A stretch of 64,000 nt of DNA from assembly GCA_039024315.1 (NCBI GenBank), contig JBCCQN010000011.1, positions 1 to 64,000 of the forward strand, in the 5' to 3' direction. The notes under the pieces were generated by a model, which did no database searches, had not been told where the DNA came from, and worked only from the letters and a program-made list of their open reading frames with translations. The translations under genes were made by a program, and so were the position numbers. Below are positions 17,067-25,739 of the stretch, piece after piece (within the stretch, counting starts at the first letter, position 1; every line of letters begins with the position of its first letter). This DNA comes from JBCAWW01 sp039024315 (GTDB lineage: Bacteria; Bacteroidota; Bacteroidia; J057).

Positions 17067-20000
17067 TCGCTTCTTCGAGCTTTTTGAAATATTGTTCGAT
17101 CAAGATGAGGAAATCGTTGGAATATTCCAATTTGTTGGATTTCAACATCTCCTGACGGATTTTGTTTTTATACTCCTCTATACTGAGTTGCTCAGGGGAC
17201 TTGCGGTCCAATTCGCGACCCGTTTTAGATTCTCTTTTGTTGTCCAATTCACGCTCACGAACGGACTTGTCAGCCTGTAATAAGCGGCTCAATATCTGCT
17301 GCTGACGGAACAATGTCTCAGCTGTCAGCTGACGGTTGACTAGTTCGGTTTCGGTCTCTTTCATGTCTTGCATGATCTTATCGAGATCGCCTAAACCGTT
17401 TTCGCCGTTCTGTTTCATACGGTCTCTCGCCTCCTGAAGTTGCTTCCGAATCGCTTCTTGACGCGCCGCCATCTCACCCATCTTCTGGGCATTCATCTGG
17501 CCGTTCTTCATTTGCTGCATCTGCTGGTTAAGCTTCTTTTGCATCTCTCCCATCTTCTGCATACTCGGCGTTTGACCTGGCTTCTGGCACATGCCACTGC
17601 CGGGCTTAGCATTCATCATCTGCTCCTGCATCTGCTTCATGACATCCGAAAGCATGTTGGCCAAGTTGTTGATACTGGTCATGGCAGTCTGCTGATGATA
17701 AGTGATCATTGGCACCTGCTTGTTGCGGAAGAATGTCTGAGACTGCTTCATGTTGTCAGTGATCTTACCGCTTTCGTCAAGGACGAACTTCTGAATCTGA
17801 AATACTTTATTGGCTAGTGCCTCAAGGCTATCAGATACTAGCGCCATATCATCTTGCAGTTTCTTTTGCTCTTGGCTCTTATCCTTGAGGGCAGGATCAC
17901 CATACTTGAGGCCTTTGACATTTTCTTTGAGGTCTTCCTGATCGAAAGAAAGGGTCAGGAGATTCTCGAGCAGCTCACGCAAGTTCTCCAGATTTTGCTG
18001 GTCTTGTTGCTGCTGCATATTCATCTGCATCTGGCTAAGCTGATCAGACATCTCCTGCATTTTCTGCGAAGCGCCCTTCTGTTGCTCGCCAGCATTTTGC
18101 TGCATCTGCTGAGCTTCTTTCTTTTCTTTACGGCCTCCGTCTTCCATCTTCTCCGCCGCCTCTTTCATTTCATCAGAGGCTTGGTCCATTTTCTCTTGGG
18201 CCTCATCCGCATCCTCTTGCAAGCCATCCATCTCAGACTCGTCAGGAGTTTGCGTATCATCTTTCATATCCTGCAGTTCGTCTAGATCTTCTTTGACATC
18301 ATCCATCTGTTGGTTGATGTCATCTTGACGATCGGAGAGATTTTCTAAGTCTTCAGGAGTCTCTGCTTTTTCGAGTTGCTCGTTGAGTACATCTTGCTTC
18401 GACTTCATATTGTCGAGCTTGTTGCGGATCTCATCTGCTTTCTGATCGACCTCCATCTGCTTAAAAAGTTCGAGGGTTCGCTCCAGACTTTTCTTGATAT
18501 CCTCATCATTCATCTTGAGTTGCTCCATCTTGCTCATCACATCTTCTGGATTCAACTCTTCCATTTTCTCCTCAAGCTCCTTTAACAAATCTTCTATTTC
18601 TGGATTATCCAGTTCTTCTAAAAATTCATTAAGCTCTTCATATTTCTGTAAAGTCTGCTCGGAGATCATCTCATTGTTTTGCAGCTCTTCTTTGGTTTCT
18701 TCAAAGGCTTGCTGAGTCTTCTCAAGCTCATCCATCATGGCGCGATGCTCCTCGAGCATCTTCTGCATTTCCTTCTTATCGTCGAAAGACAATTTCTTTT
18801 GCTCAAGTAAAGTCTCTTGGATCTTTTTGTATTTTTCTTCGAGCTCTTTGGATTTATCTTTTAAGGCTTCGAGCCTTTCTTTGACTTCGTCTTGCTTCTC
18901 ACCGACTTCGTCATACTTCGCATCCAAAGTGGGATAAACTGCCTTGAAGGTTGCACTAGTTGAGGCCTTGGCACCTGATACACCATCATTGTCCCAGACC
19001 TTGATAAAGTACTCTAGTTCGTCTCCTTCACGTAAGCCGAGGGCCGTAAGATCAATTCGGTAAGAACGTGGCTGTAAGAGCGTCCTACGGTCAACTTCGA
19101 GTGGGTACTCAGCGTATTCTGCGCTCACGGCGGAGGTTCCTCCTGACTTGGTGAAGCGATAATAGAGCGCCATTTTGGTAAATCCATAGTCGTCCGCAAC
19201 CTCTAACTCCAAAGGCATCACTGGATCCAGGTCAACAAGGAAGTCGTTGTTCGGAGAAAAGACATAAATCGAAGGGTAACGGTCTTGTAAAACGTTGATT
19301 TTGTACTTGACCGTGTCAATATTTGTGATTTGACTAGTGGATTGTAGCGAGAGGAAATAATTCAAATCCTGCATTATCCGCTGGCTGATCTCATATTCAC
19401 CCGCTTCACTGCTATTTTTGAAGGCTTTTTTGTCTCCAGCGACCAACCAGGCGTTTTCTACTTCGGTATTTGGTAATAATTCCCAGCGAACAGTCGATCC
19501 TTTGACCACTTTGAAGTCTCCGACATTGTCTTCAAGCGTTTCGGAGCCCAAACCCGTGTATTTTGGGTAAGTAATATGCGCTCTGAAATTTTTAATAAAC
19601 GGACGTTTTAATACTTCAATTTTATAGCTCTCAGAACGAGCGTCAGGATTGCCAACATAGAAGCTAAAATCCTCTTTTACATCCGAAAGTTGATAAGAAA
19701 AGCTGTTGGGCTGCTCTTGATTGAGACTGTAGTCGATGAATTGAGATTCTGGGTCGGATTCGTCTTTGATAAAGATGAATAATTCCGAAGGCAGCGCCTT
19801 ACCATCCACACTTACTTGCAGATCATAACTTTCGCCAGCGATCAGTTGCTGCGGCACACTTGAGAGCTCGATTTGGAAGGGAGCCTCAGGCAAAAACTCA
19901 GTATCATAGTTTACGAGCCTTGCAGAACTCGCACTCAACAATTCCGGATTAAAAGAATAAGTGAGTAAAAACAAAAAGAGTGGGATCGCGAGATACCACA

Positions 20001-20460
20001 AATATTTTCGGTTCAATTTGAGATTGACAGCAGAACTAATCTGGACAGGAGCAATGTCCTCAGCTTTTTTGTCAATCGCGGCCAAGGCCAAGGAATTTTG
20101 CTGCGACTCACGCTTGAGCTGTAGCAAATTGACCAGTTTGTCATTAATGTCTGGAAAATGATCCTTCACTATGCCCGCTATCTGAAAATCAGATATGGTT
20201 TGGGACATATTAAAAAGCTTGGTCAAGGGCCAGATCACCATCCAACCCAGGACGGCAACAAAAACCGCCCCCAAACTGAAGACCATGGTCGTTCGCACCG
20301 CGGCGGAAAAACCAAAAAGCCCTTCGCTCAGCAAAACCACAAAAAGCATGGAACTTACGAGTAGGGCAAGAATGAGTGAGCCACGCAGAATTTTATCCGT
20401 ATAATACTTTTTACGGAAGTCATGCATGCGCTGATCAAGGACACTATGAGACTGATTCAT
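17059..20460 (-). CDS. Giant DUF4175 membrane-anchored coiled-coil protein
   Basis: The 1133-residue protein opens with two membrane helices (about 28-45 and 55-75) and a third near residue 150 (YLWYLAIPLFLFLLTYSF). A long extracytoplasmic beta-rich segment follows (about 180-510). From about 520 to the end it is almost entirely charged and Gln/Met-rich coiled coil (repeats such as LEEKYKKIQ, QQMQQNAGEQQKG, QMQEQMMN). This is the arrangement of the Bacteroidota DUF4175 family, whose function is not established. A Met/Gln-rich C-terminal part and the translational coupling to an anti-sigma-type ATPase suggest an envelope-sensing role, which is speculation. Leucine-rich open frames on the opposite strand are shadows of the coiled coil. 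Confidence 0.9.
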   Translation of the reverse strand: MNQSHSVLDQRMHDFRKKYYTDKILRGSLILALLVSSMLFVVLLSEGLFGFSAAVRTTMVFSLGAVFVAVLGWMVIWPLTKLFNMSQTISDFQIAGIVKDHFPDINDKLVNLLQLKRESQQNSLALAAIDKKAEDIAPVQISSAVNLKLNRKYLWYLAIPLFLFLLTYSFNPELLSASSARLVNYDTEFLPEAPFQIELSSVPQQLIAGESYDLQVSVDGKALPSELFIFIKDESDPESQFIDYSLNQEQPNSFSYQLSDVKEDFSFYVGNPDARSESYKIEVLKRPFIKNFRAHITYPKYTGLGSETLEDNVGDFKVVKGSTVRWELLPNTEVENAWLVAGDKKAFKNSSEAGEYEISQRIMQDLNYFLSLQSTSQITNIDTVKYKINVLQDRYPSIYVFSPNNDFLVDLDPVMPLELEVADDYGFTKMALYYRFTKSGGTSAVSAEYAEYPLEVDRRTLLQPRSYRIDLTALGLREGDELEYFIKVWDNDGVSGAKASTSATFKAVYPTLDAKYDEVGEKQDEVKERLEALKDKSKELEEKYKKIQETLLEQKKLSFDDKKEMQKMLEEHRAMMDELEKTQQAFEETKEELQNNEMISEQTLQKYEELNEFLEELDNPEIEDLLKELEEKMEELNPEDVMSKMEQLKMNDEDIKKSLERTLELFKQMEVDQKADEIRNKLDNMKSKQDVLNEQLEKAETPEDLENLSDRQDDINQQMDDVKEDLDELQDMKDDTQTPDESEMDGLQEDADEAQEKMDQASDEMKEAAEKMEDGGRKEKKEAQQMQQNAGEQQKGASQKMQEMSDQLSQMQMNMQQQQDQQNLENLRELLENLLTLSFDQEDLKENVKGLKYGDPALKDKSQEQKKLQDDMALVSDSLEALANKVFQIQKFVLDESGKITDNMKQSQTFFRNKQVPMITYHQQTAMTSINNLANMLSDVMKQMQEQMMNAKPGSGMCQKPGQTPSMQKMGEMQKKLNQQMQQMKNGQMNAQKMGEMAARQEAIRKQLQEARDRMKQNGENGLGDLDKIMQDMKETETELVNRQLTAETLFRQQQILSRLLQADKSVRERELDNKRESKTGRELDRKSPEQLSIEEYKNKIRQEMLKSNKLEYSNDFLILIEQYFKKLEEANE

Positions 20461-20473
20461 AAATATTGCTCCT

Positions 20474-20863
20474 TTAACGACTCAATGGGCGAAGATGATT
20501 CTTCACCCACTGAATAAAAGTTTCTTTATCTAAAATTCCCGATGCGAGATCGAGAATGAGTTTTTCTTGTTCGTCAACCGTAGCTTCAATTTCGTAGCCA
20601 TTCAAAACAAACGTAATCTCCATCGCTGCCTGTCCGATTCTTTTATTGCCATCAACAAAAGGATGATTAACAACTAAAAAAAATCCTAGCGCAGCTGCTT
20701 TCTCTAATAAATTTGGATAGAGGTCTTGTCCACCAAAAGCATTCAAAGGCTGGATTAAACAGGAATCCAAAATTCCCTCATCTCTTAAGCCAGCACAACC
20801 ACCAGATTCTTGGATGAGTCGAGCATGTATTTGCAAGACCATCTCTTTAGTAGGAAAAAACAT
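20474..20863 (-). CDS. Doc/Fic-family toxin
   Basis: This 129-residue protein has the Doc signature HPFVDGNKRIG (His at residue 67), near the canonical HPFxxGNKR. Doc toxins phosphorylate elongation factor Tu and stop translation; other Fic-fold enzymes transfer AMP. I choose the ATG at 20863, which shares its A with the TGA stop of the antitoxin (TGATG); a TTG one codon earlier is less likely. With the small gene upstream it forms a toxin-antitoxin pair placed between exodeoxyribonuclease III and DUF4175. Confidence 0.92.
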   Translation of the reverse strand: MFFPTKEMVLQIHARLIQESGGCAGLRDEGILDSCLIQPLNAFGGQDLYPNLLEKAAALGFFLVVNHPFVDGNKRIGQAAMEITFVLNGYEIEATVDEQEKLILDLASGILDKETFIQWVKNHLRPLSR

Positions 20864-21114
20864 CAAGCTAGTCGCTTATACAGCTCTCGGTTTTTTTCCA
20901 TCACCAGTGCCATCGCTTCTTCAAATGATTTTTGGTCAGGAGTTTCTAGTTCTTCCGCATCAACTGGATTTAGCAAAGATTCGTTTTGAGAAATCTCCGC
21001 ATGCTTGTAGATCACTTTTTCGATGTAATCCTCTACAGACAAATTGAGGCGCTTGGCCTCTGTCTTTACCCACTTAATTTTAGTGGTATCCAATTGTAAT
21101 ACGATTTTTTCCAT
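20863..21114 (-). CDS. Antitoxin of the Doc toxin
   Basis: The 83-residue protein begins with a ribbon-helix-helix-like DNA-binding segment (KIVLQLDTTKIKWVKTEAKRL then SVEDYIEKVIYK) and ends in a helix (SFEEAMALVMEKNRELYKRLA) of the kind that covers the Fic/Doc active site. It is the first gene of the pair and overlaps the toxin start, the usual order for antitoxin before toxin. It probably autorepresses the operon. The N-terminal fold differs from classical Phd, so the RHH label is tentative. Confidence 0.85.
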   Translation of the reverse strand: MEKIVLQLDTTKIKWVKTEAKRLNLSVEDYIEKVIYKHAEISQNESLLNPVDAEELETPDQKSFEEAMALVMEKNRELYKRLA

Positions 21115-21150
21115 ACTACTCCTTCAACGAAAACCCTTGTCCAAAAGTTC

Positions 21151-21169
21151 GTAGCGTTCCGCGAAGCGG
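21151..21169. repeat. Solitary hairpin unit
   Basis: GTAGCGTTCCGCGAAGCGG: one inverted-orientation unit, CGTT followed by CCGC-GAA-GCGG, in the 130-bp gap upstream of the antitoxin gene. No partner copy is nearby. Confidence 0.65.
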
Positions 21170-21244
21170 AAAACGAATTAGGTCCAAGCTATATAAATAT
21201 CGAAACTTGCGCTCTCAACTCCAAGGGCTCAAAGCCCGAAAAAC

Positions 21245-22015
21245 CTACACCGCAATTTCAACCATGATCGGACAATGATCTGAATGCACCACTTCCGACA
21301 AAATATCAGCACTTTTGATCGTCTCTTTCAAAGGATCAGACACCATATTGTAGTCAATCCGCCAGCCTTTGTTTTTGCCACGGGCGCCCGCACGATAACT
21401 CCACCAACTATACTTGTCTGGAGTATCAGGATAGATCGAACGAAAAGAATCCACAAATCCGGAGTCCAAAAATTTCGTTACCCAATCACGCTCGTGCTGC
21501 AAAAAGCCCGAACTGGTTTTATTGCGAACAGGGTCATGAATGTCAATCGCTTGGTGGCAAATGTTATAATCGCCACTGACGATGAGATTGGGAATCGTTT
21601 TGCGAAGCTCGTTGAGATAAACATACATCTCATCCAAAAAATCTTCTTTTACGGCTTGCCGAACGTCTCCACTAGAACCCGAAGGAAAATAAGCTGAAAT
21701 AATGGAGTAATCATCAAAGTCTGCACGAATCACACGACCCTCATTATCAAAACGTTCGATGCCACAACCGTACTCCACATGATTGGGTTCTTTGCGAGTA
21801 AATAGTGCCACGCCACTATAGCCTTTTTTCTGAGCCGAATACCAATAAGTGTGGTAGCCATCCGGGTGCAAAGTAGCTTCGTCGAGTTGATCTTTATTTG
21901 CCTTGGTCTCTTGGATACAAAGCACGTCTGGCTTCTCATCCTGTAACCAATCGAGCAGCCCCTTTTTAGAAGCTGCTCGTATACCATTGACGTTGTAGGA
22001 AATAATCTTTTGCAT
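21245..22015 (-). CDS. xth: Exodeoxyribonuclease III / AP endonuclease
   Basis: The 256-residue protein is an ExoA/XthA-type endonuclease-exonuclease-phosphatase that cuts at abasic sites in base-excision repair. Catalytic motifs in order are ISYNVNGIRAA, CIQETKA (metal-binding Glu), SGDYNICH, WRIDYNM and HSDHCPI (catalytic Asp-His near the C-terminus). The length is standard. The gene follows thiL at a 15-bp distance on the same strand, so the two probably share a transcript. Confidence 0.96.
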   Translation of the reverse strand: MQKIISYNVNGIRAASKKGLLDWLQDEKPDVLCIQETKANKDQLDEATLHPDGYHTYWYSAQKKGYSGVALFTRKEPNHVEYGCGIERFDNEGRVIRADFDDYSIISAYFPSGSSGDVRQAVKEDFLDEMYVYLNELRKTIPNLIVSGDYNICHQAIDIHDPVRNKTSSGFLQHERDWVTKFLDSGFVDSFRSIYPDTPDKYSWWSYRAGARGKNKGWRIDYNMVSDPLKETIKSADILSEVVHSDHCPIMVEIAV

Positions 22016-22030
22016 AATGTCCTAACGCAT

Positions 22031-23098
22031 TTATTGTTCTTCTTTTTCTTCCTTTGGAAAATGCTCCCAGCCTTGAGCCGTCAATTCGACTACTTCCCCG
22101 CTATCCAACACAATGTGCAACTGACCAGGCTCGTCGGTGATATGCCCGATGATGGTAATGCCCACTTCCGATTTGATCTTGTCAAAATCTTGTAGCGGTA
22201 CGGTAAAAAGTAATTCGTAATCTTCTCCACCATTGAGCGCAAAAGTTACGGGGCTGATTTCAAATTCTTCCCCCACTTTCATCGTCTGATGGTCGATCGG
22301 CAATTTGTTGGAATAGATCGTCGCGCCTTTTTTGCTTTGATGACAGATGTGATGCAATTCACTAGCAATGCCATCACTAACATCAATCATCGCGGTCGGT
22401 TGAACACCCAACTGAGCCAATCGATTGACTACATCCATGCGCGCATCGGGTCGCAATTGTCGGCCGGCCACATAATCGTAATCTGTCAAGTCAGGTTGCA
22501 TGGACGGATCCTTCAGAAAAACTTGGCGTTCGCGATCAAGCACCAAAAATCCTGCATAAGCCGCTCCCACATCTCCACTCACACAAATCAAATCTTTAGG
22601 TTGGGCGCCGGAGCGATAAGTGAGCTTTTCTTGGCTTTCTTCGCCAAAGGCAGTTACCGAAATTACCAGCCCGCTGGTGGAGCTAGTTGTATCACCACCG
22701 AGTAGGTCAATGCCGTATTTTTCACAAGCTAAATTGATGCCCTCATAAAGTTCATCCAAAGCTTCAACTGAGAAACGACTACTGACTGCTATCGAAACAG
22801 TTACGCCATAGGGTTGAGCGTTCATCGCAGCAATGTCACTCACGTTTACGGCCACTGCTTTGTAGCCCAAATGTCGGAGAGGCATATAGCCCAATTCAAA
22901 GTGTACTCCCTCTACCAACATATCACTACTAAACACTTGCACTTTGCCATCTGTCGCTTTCACCACGGCGGCATCATCGCCCACTCCCTTGAGCGTGCGC
23001 TGTTGTCGTGGAGACACTTTTTTTGTCAGACGGTCGATCAGCCCAAACTCCCCCAAACTTGAGATGGAGGTGTAGGCGGATGGGTTTTCCTCTACCAT
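22031..23098 (-). CDS. thiL: Thiamine-monophosphate kinase
   Basis: ThiL phosphorylates thiamine monophosphate to the active cofactor thiamine diphosphate using ATP. The protein shows the opening SLGEFGLIDRLT, the GDDAAVV motif, VSDIAAMNAQP, LLGGDTTSS, the RPDAR region and MIDVSDGIASELHHI, followed by FALNGGEDYELLFTV. The ATG at 23098 gives 355 residues, matching the family; an open extension to 23200 adds 34 residues that overlap the first DnaA-box-like sequence and is unlikely. It is the first gene left of the candidate origin and reads away from it. No TPP riboswitch is evident upstream. Confidence 0.95.
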   Translation of the reverse strand: MVEENPSAYTSISSLGEFGLIDRLTKKVSPRQQRTLKGVGDDAAVVKATDGKVQVFSSDMLVEGVHFELGYMPLRHLGYKAVAVNVSDIAAMNAQPYGVTVSIAVSSRFSVEALDELYEGINLACEKYGIDLLGGDTTSSTSGLVISVTAFGEESQEKLTYRSGAQPKDLICVSGDVGAAYAGFLVLDRERQVFLKDPSMQPDLTDYDYVAGRQLRPDARMDVVNRLAQLGVQPTAMIDVSDGIASELHHICHQSKKGATIYSNKLPIDHQTMKVGEEFEISPVTFALNGGEDYELLFTVPLQDFDKIKSEVGITIIGHITDEPGQLHIVLDSGEVVELTAQGWEHFPKEEKEEQ

Positions 23099-23189
23099 GA
23101 AATTCAATACATTTTGCAGAAAGGGCTCACAAGTTACGCAAAGCTTTGACGCGATATGCGCTTTGCGGGCCTTTTCGGGTGAGGTGGCA

Positions 23190-24190
23190 TGCTTATCCAC
23201 CGATTATTCCACAAAAATACACAAGCTTTTTGAGATTAAATCATTTGATTATCAATGCTTAAGCTTTTGTGCTTGAAATCTATCCACATTATGGGTCTTG
23301 GGGATAAGTCGTGTTTTTTGACTGCTTCGCAGAACGATTGACCCTCTTGCTTGATCGAAATTCCAATTTGAGATTCGATATCAGGTAGCGGCACAAGATT
23401 TTGTGCCGCTACGATTCCGGTTTGAATCGGTTTAATTTTTTTTTGCGTCATCCCGGACACATGAAATGTTATCCGTGATCTGGAGATTTGTTTTTCCTTT
23501 GGGATCGAGACAAACGTTCCGCGCAGCGAGAGACAAAAAATTGATATGCTGCACGATTATGTGATTCTCTTCTCTATTATTATTCTTTTCTTTTTTAACT
23601 AGATAAAAACTAATAGTAGTAATGGATCCGTGGATAAGTGGGAAAACTTTCTTCTATTTTGCTTGACTTAAATGTATTCCACAAATGAGACAACAAAATC
23701 CACAGAGTTTATCCAAAGACAAATTTAATGTTACGTCAATGTTATGAAATCTTATCTAGTCAAGATATTTCGAAAATCGATGGAAGCTAATGGCTTTATC
23801 ATTCAATCGGTTAGAGATAATTTTGATTTATAAAAATTGCTGGAATTTCATTGATATAGAATAAAAACATATTGGAGTTTGACAAAGCTTTTCGACATAT
23901 CCACATAGGAGTGGAAAAGTCAAAATGCGTGAAAAAAATCAAAAAGCTTAATGGGGGAAAAAGTTGATAAATCGCACTTTGTTCACCTCGGATATCCACA
24001 CTACCATGCTTTTCCACTGGATTGTGCATAAAGCTTACACTTGTGGAAAACGATATTCACCCCACTTAGAGGCTTCTTCACAATTTTGACATTTTGGCTG
24101 TGGATTTTAAATGCCTGAAAATCTGGCTTTTAGAGAAGTTATCCTTTTTGCTGTGGATAAGCCTATGTACTATTGACTTTATGGAACACA
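23190..24190. other. Candidate chromosomal replication origin (oriC)
   Basis: A gene-free, AT-rich kilobase between thiL and the RhaT-like gene holds many DnaA-box-like 9-mers on both strands. The consensus TTATCCACA occurs exactly as its complement TGTGGATAA at 24152-24160. One-mismatch forms are TTATCCACC near 23194, CTATCCACA (23280-23288), TTATCCACG (complement, 23630-23638), ATATCCACA (23897-23905 and 23992-24000). Further variants include TTATCCAAA (23709-23717), TTTTCCACA (complement, 24042-24050) and AAATCCACA (complement, 24099-24107). A stretch at about 23563-23620 is very AT-rich and could be the unwinding element. parS-like sites lie 7 kb away and mnmG 19 kb away. Genes for 7 kb to the left all read away from it. 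Function is inferred. Confidence 0.68.
23322..23529. repeat. Complete paired hairpin element inside the origin region
   Basis: Left unit CTGC-TTC-GCAG-AACGATTGACC (23322-23343), central 28-bp palindrome (23385-23412; half site GTAGCGGCACAAGA), right inverted unit GACAAACGTTCCGCGCAGCG (23509-23528). It lies between the first DnaA-box-like sequences and the main cluster. Confidence 0.75.
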
Positions 24191-24228
24191 CATATTAATA
24201 GAAACGCAAAATATTTAACCTAAACATC

Positions 24229-25248
24229 ATGATTGAAGGAATTATGTGGGCACTGGCAGCCGGACTGATGCTCGGTTTGTATGCCTTACCGGAAAAATTC
24301 ACTAAGGGATTTGAGTTTGAAAATACCTGGGGGACGTTTTTTACGATTGCCTTATTTATCGTACCTCCTATCGTTTGCTTTTCGATGATAGATGGATTTG
24401 GATCGGTGCTCTCAGCCATCCCGACCGAAGTAATAATCAAAATGGGGATCGCCAGCTTTCTTTGGGGTATAGGGGTCATGATGTGGGGTAAGGCTATCAA
24501 CTACATTGGGCTTTCTTTGGGCTTTTCACTTTTTATCGGTACGATTATTTTGGTAGGATCCTTACTGCCATTTTTTGTAGTAGGACTTCCGGAGCAGGAT
24601 GTTTTGCTCAAAATATTGCTTGGATTGGCGGTAGTGCTTGTGGGAGTTTATGCCAATGGCAAGGCCGGCATAATCCGGCAAGCAGATGAAGAAGCAGAAG
24701 GAACTTCTGAAGGGGGATCTATGGTAACCGGAATTTTGATTGCCGTGGTAGGCGGACTTTTAGCCACGGGATTTAGCTTCGCCAACTCGATAGGTAATCC
24801 AAACGAGCTAAGTGAGCAGTACATAAAAAACGCTTTGATCGAGCAAGGTAATCCAGAATGGATGCTAGCCCTTGCCATCATGTTTATTATTTATGTAGCG
24901 GGCGGACTCTTTGTTACGCCTTATTTTATCATCCAGCTTTCCCAAAAGGGATTTTGGGGCAAGTTCTCTACGGCACATCTCGGCCTGAACCTTGGACTGA
25001 CTGCTACCATGGCCATCTTAAACTTCTCTGCTTCGGCTGCTTTCGCTTATGCCGCTTTTAAGCTTGGCAACACGGGGGGAACGGTTGGCTATGCAATTTT
25101 CAATACGGTCTCAGTTGCAGTCGCCATTGTAAGTGGATTGATTACTGGAGAATGGGCCAAGGCTTCTGGCAAAGCAAAGACTTATTTGTACGCTGGACTT
25201 GCTGCAATGATAGTAGGTATCATTATTATCGCCTTTGGAAATTCCTAA
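24229..25248 (+). CDS. RhaT-like sugar permease (DMT superfamily)
   Basis: The 339-residue protein has about ten membrane helices. It resembles the RhaT L-rhamnose:proton symporter family of Bacteroidota: the N-terminal GIMWALAAGLMLGLYALPEKFTKGF, then SFLWGIGVMMWGKAINYIGLSLGFSL in the position of RhaT's LWGIGGLTFGLTMRYLGVSLG. A charged cytoplasmic loop (RQADEEAEGTSEGG) separates the two halves. The transported sugar is unknown, since no rhamnose catabolic gene lies nearby. It is the first gene right of the candidate origin and reads away from it. Confidence 0.8.
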   Translation: MIEGIMWALAAGLMLGLYALPEKFTKGFEFENTWGTFFTIALFIVPPIVCFSMIDGFGSVLSAIPTEVIIKMGIASFLWGIGVMMWGKAINYIGLSLGFSLFIGTIILVGSLLPFFVVGLPEQDVLLKILLGLAVVLVGVYANGKAGIIRQADEEAEGTSEGGSMVTGILIAVVGGLLATGFSFANSIGNPNELSEQYIKNALIEQGNPEWMLALAIMFIIYVAGGLFVTPYFIIQLSQKGFWGKFSTAHLGLNLGLTATMAILNFSASAAFAYAAFKLGNTGGTVGYAIFNTVSVAVAIVSGLITGEWAKASGKAKTYLYAGLAAMIVGIIIIAFGNS

Positions 25249-25333
25249 AAACCCTAACAAACTATTTAAGGACTAAAATAAGAAGTTTAGCTGGGTTTGC
25301 CTTAGCTATGACCAAGGCAAAATCTGTACAGAG

Positions 25334-25437
25334 GATTCTCAAAGCCCTTTTTTGCCAAATAATCGCGCTGAGAGTGACGCAAAAAAAATACTACAGGGTA
25401 TTGGTGCTGCTTCGTCACATTCTCAGGGCCGTTTTTT
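25334..25437. repeat. Long-loop inverted repeat, CTGAGAAT family, copy 2
   Basis: GCTGAGAGTGACG (25367-25379) pairs with CGTCACATTCTCAG (25413-25426), then GGCCGTTTTTTGCG. A half copy (GATTCTCAAAGCCC plus a T-run) precedes it at 25334-25352. The position 85-190 bp after the RhaT-like gene and the T-runs suggest a terminator role. Confidence 0.6.
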
Positions 25438-25588
25438 GCGAATATATAGTGTGGTTAGGCCCAAAGTGCAAGAAAATACTTCAAAAAAGTTGTAATAATT
25501 AAATTTATTACGGTATATTCTTAGTTAAATAACAGATAATCAGTTTGTTATGATTTTTGGATTGATTTTTTCTCTTTTTTACTGATTT

Positions 25589-25728
25589 CTGCTTCGCAGA
25601 ACGCTTGTCCCAATCCATTGTAGGGGCGCAATCCCGAAAGCTTTTGCGGATGCGCCGCTACGGAACGTATCGATCGATACCATTATATCCTAGAGACAAG
25701 CGTTCCGCGTCCCGAAAGCTTTCGGGAG
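25589..25728. repeat. Complete paired hairpin element (140 bp)
   Basis: Left unit CTGC-TTC-GCAG-AACGCTTGTCC (25589-25610), a 40-bp imperfect palindrome (25621-25660; half site TAGGGGCGCAATCCCGAAAG), the module CGTATCGATCGATACC (25666-25681), then the right inverted unit at about 25694-25710 joined to CCCGAAAGCTTTCGGG (25711-25726). It ends a dozen bases from the stop of the convergent-facing cytochrome gene. The same modules in the same order are found at 42304-42482 and 43825-43989. Confidence 0.8.
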
Positions 25729-25739
25729 TAATCCAAACC

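Noticed and set aside
17440..18285. Leucine/histidine-rich open frames on the plus strand
   Set aside because: They are antisense shadows of the Gln/Glu/Met-rich coiled coil of the DUF4175 gene.
23811..24029. 72-codon minus frame in the candidate origin
   Set aside because: It has no recognisable motif and overlaps DnaA-box-like sequences; treated as chance.
23200..24200. Possible CRISPR or tandem repeat array
   Set aside because: The repeated 9-mers are DnaA-box-like, irregularly spaced and on both strands, without equal spacers.
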